Source: Actinokineospora terrae
GTDB lineage: Bacteria; Actinomycetota; Actinomycetes; Mycobacteriales; Pseudonocardiaceae
DNA length: 64,000 nucleotides
Assembly: GCF_900111175.1 (NCBI RefSeq)
Contig: NZ_FOGI01000003.1
Coordinates: 1-64,000, forward strand
Direction: 5' to 3'
The notes under the pieces were generated by a model. That model searched no databases. It saw only the letters and a list, made by a program, of their open reading frames with translations, and was not told where the DNA came from. The position numbers and the translations under genes were made by a program. Shown here piece after piece: positions 63,521 through 64,000 of this stretch. Within the stretch, counting starts at the first letter, position 1; each line of letters opens with the position of its first letter.

Positions 63521-63753
63521 CCATTGCCCAACAACTCAACGCCATCACCGCGTCGGCCACCGGCCCCCACGGCATCGAGGTGACGGTCAACCTCGAAGGC
63601 AAACTCATCGCCCTGACCCTCGGCACCGCCCAACGCCATATGACCGCGACACAACTCGCCGCCGAGATCCACACCCTCACCAGAACCGCCGCCACCACGG
63701 CCCTATCCCAAGGAATGACGGTCCTGGCCCCTTACACCGACCTCCTGGACTGA
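63517..63753 (+). CDS. YbaB/EbfC-family protein (second copy)
   Basis: The 78-residue protein (QLNAITASATGPHGIEVTVNLEGKLIALTLG, LAAEIHTLTRTAATTALSQG) fits YbaB/EbfC better than its upstream neighbour, with the GIEVTV-GKL strand pair and a C-terminal helix. It overlaps the preceding stop by four bases and is the last gene of the four-gene operon. It converges with the partial gene at the right edge, whose stop directly abuts its own. Confidence 0.78.
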   Translation: MTIAQQLNAITASATGPHGIEVTVNLEGKLIALTLGTAQRHMTATQLAAEIHTLTRTAATTALSQGMTVLAPYTDLLD

Positions 63754-64000
63754 TCACTCTCCAGCAGACGTCTCCGCCGGGTCGCCCTTGTCGTCATGGC
63801 GGGTCAAGTCGGCATAGAGCACCAGGTGAACACCCAGGCCGATGACGGCCAAGGCCTCGACCACCGAGATCGACAGATAAGCCGCTGTCCACGGCCCCGA
63901 GACCCAGAACACGACCAGGGCCGCGGCCGGGGACAGGCAGAAGATGCCGAGGTCCACGGCCAGCTGCAGGACCTTGCGGGTACGGCGGCGGCGGTCACCG
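63754..64000 (-). CDS. Membrane protein, 5' end outside the window
   Basis: The frame stays open to the right edge, so the start is not visible. The readable 81 residues begin with a basic stretch (RRRRTRKVLQLAVDLG), then two membrane helices (around GIFCLSPAAALVVFWVSG and AAYLSISVVEALAVIGLGVHLVLY) and an acidic tail (DDKGDPAETSAGE). Internal GTG at 63957 could start a 67-residue protein but would drop the basic anchor. No family recognised. Confidence 0.6.
   Translation of the reverse strand, partial: GDRRRRTRKVLQLAVDLGIFCLSPAAALVVFWVSGPWTAAYLSISVVEALAVIGLGVHLVLYADLTRHDDKGDPAETSAGE

Overview
The window is very GC-rich actinomycete DNA with dense coding, frequent GTG starts and many 1-20 base overlaps. 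Its gene order matches Mycobacterium and Streptomyces chromosomal blocks closely. This fits a core-chromosome segment of an actinobacterium, most likely of the order Pseudonocardiales. That placement is an inference from gene content and style. No rRNA, tRNA or CRISPR array was seen.

Layout. (1) 1-908: a terminator after a gene lying mostly off the left edge, then a degenerate minisatellite of about 20 bp units. (2) 909-16400: an Rv2732c-type membrane protein, miaB, a TAXI lipoprotein, the GluR-GluK two-component pair, the gluABCD glutamate transporter, an Sdh1-type succinate dehydrogenase operon with an Rv0250c-like gene, and recX-recA with an SOS box and a DUF3046 gene. (3) 16437-20205: a 38-residue membrane microprotein and two tandem membrane-anchored Hsp70-like ATPases. 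(4) 20487-30923: lhr helicase, a decayed tandem duplication, twin VOC proteins flanking a SigE-family sigma factor with a META-domain partner, a HEPN/mycothiol-enzyme pair behind a perfect LexA box, YbaK and GNAT genes. (5) 30920-61795: a block largely syntenic with M. tuberculosis Rv2170-Rv2187. It holds lppM, metF, a prenyl synthase, an Rv2175c-like regulator, pknL, the Rv2179c-type exonuclease, a PlsC acyltransferase, aroG, an ArsA-like ATPase, SRPBCC proteins and a fadD15-type ligase. Inserted in it are carotenoid genes (crtI, crtB), pfk, an amidase, TspO and a ROK kinase. (6) 61884-63753: a type VII secretion-style operon with a CHAP-domain effector and two YbaB-like proteins, then a partial membrane protein at the right edge.

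The most striking non-coding signal is a composite repeat present three times, at 42104-42540 (minus), about 48840-49765 (plus) and 57690-58106 (plus). Each copy has an array of about 27 bp degenerate tandem units leading into a 144-145 bp long-range hairpin, followed by a conserved flank. The hairpin arms differ between copies by compensatory changes, and most non-Watson-Crick pairs are G-U in one orientation. This suggests selection for a folded structure, possibly an RNA, and it is not explained by any gene family I recognise.

Functional links. GluR-GluK probably controls the divergent gluABCD operon. recA-recX and, by inference, the HEPN pair belong to the LexA regulon. The prenyl synthase-crtI-lipoprotein-crtB operon should make a C40 carotene. 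pknL sits beside the gene for its known mycobacterial substrate homologue.
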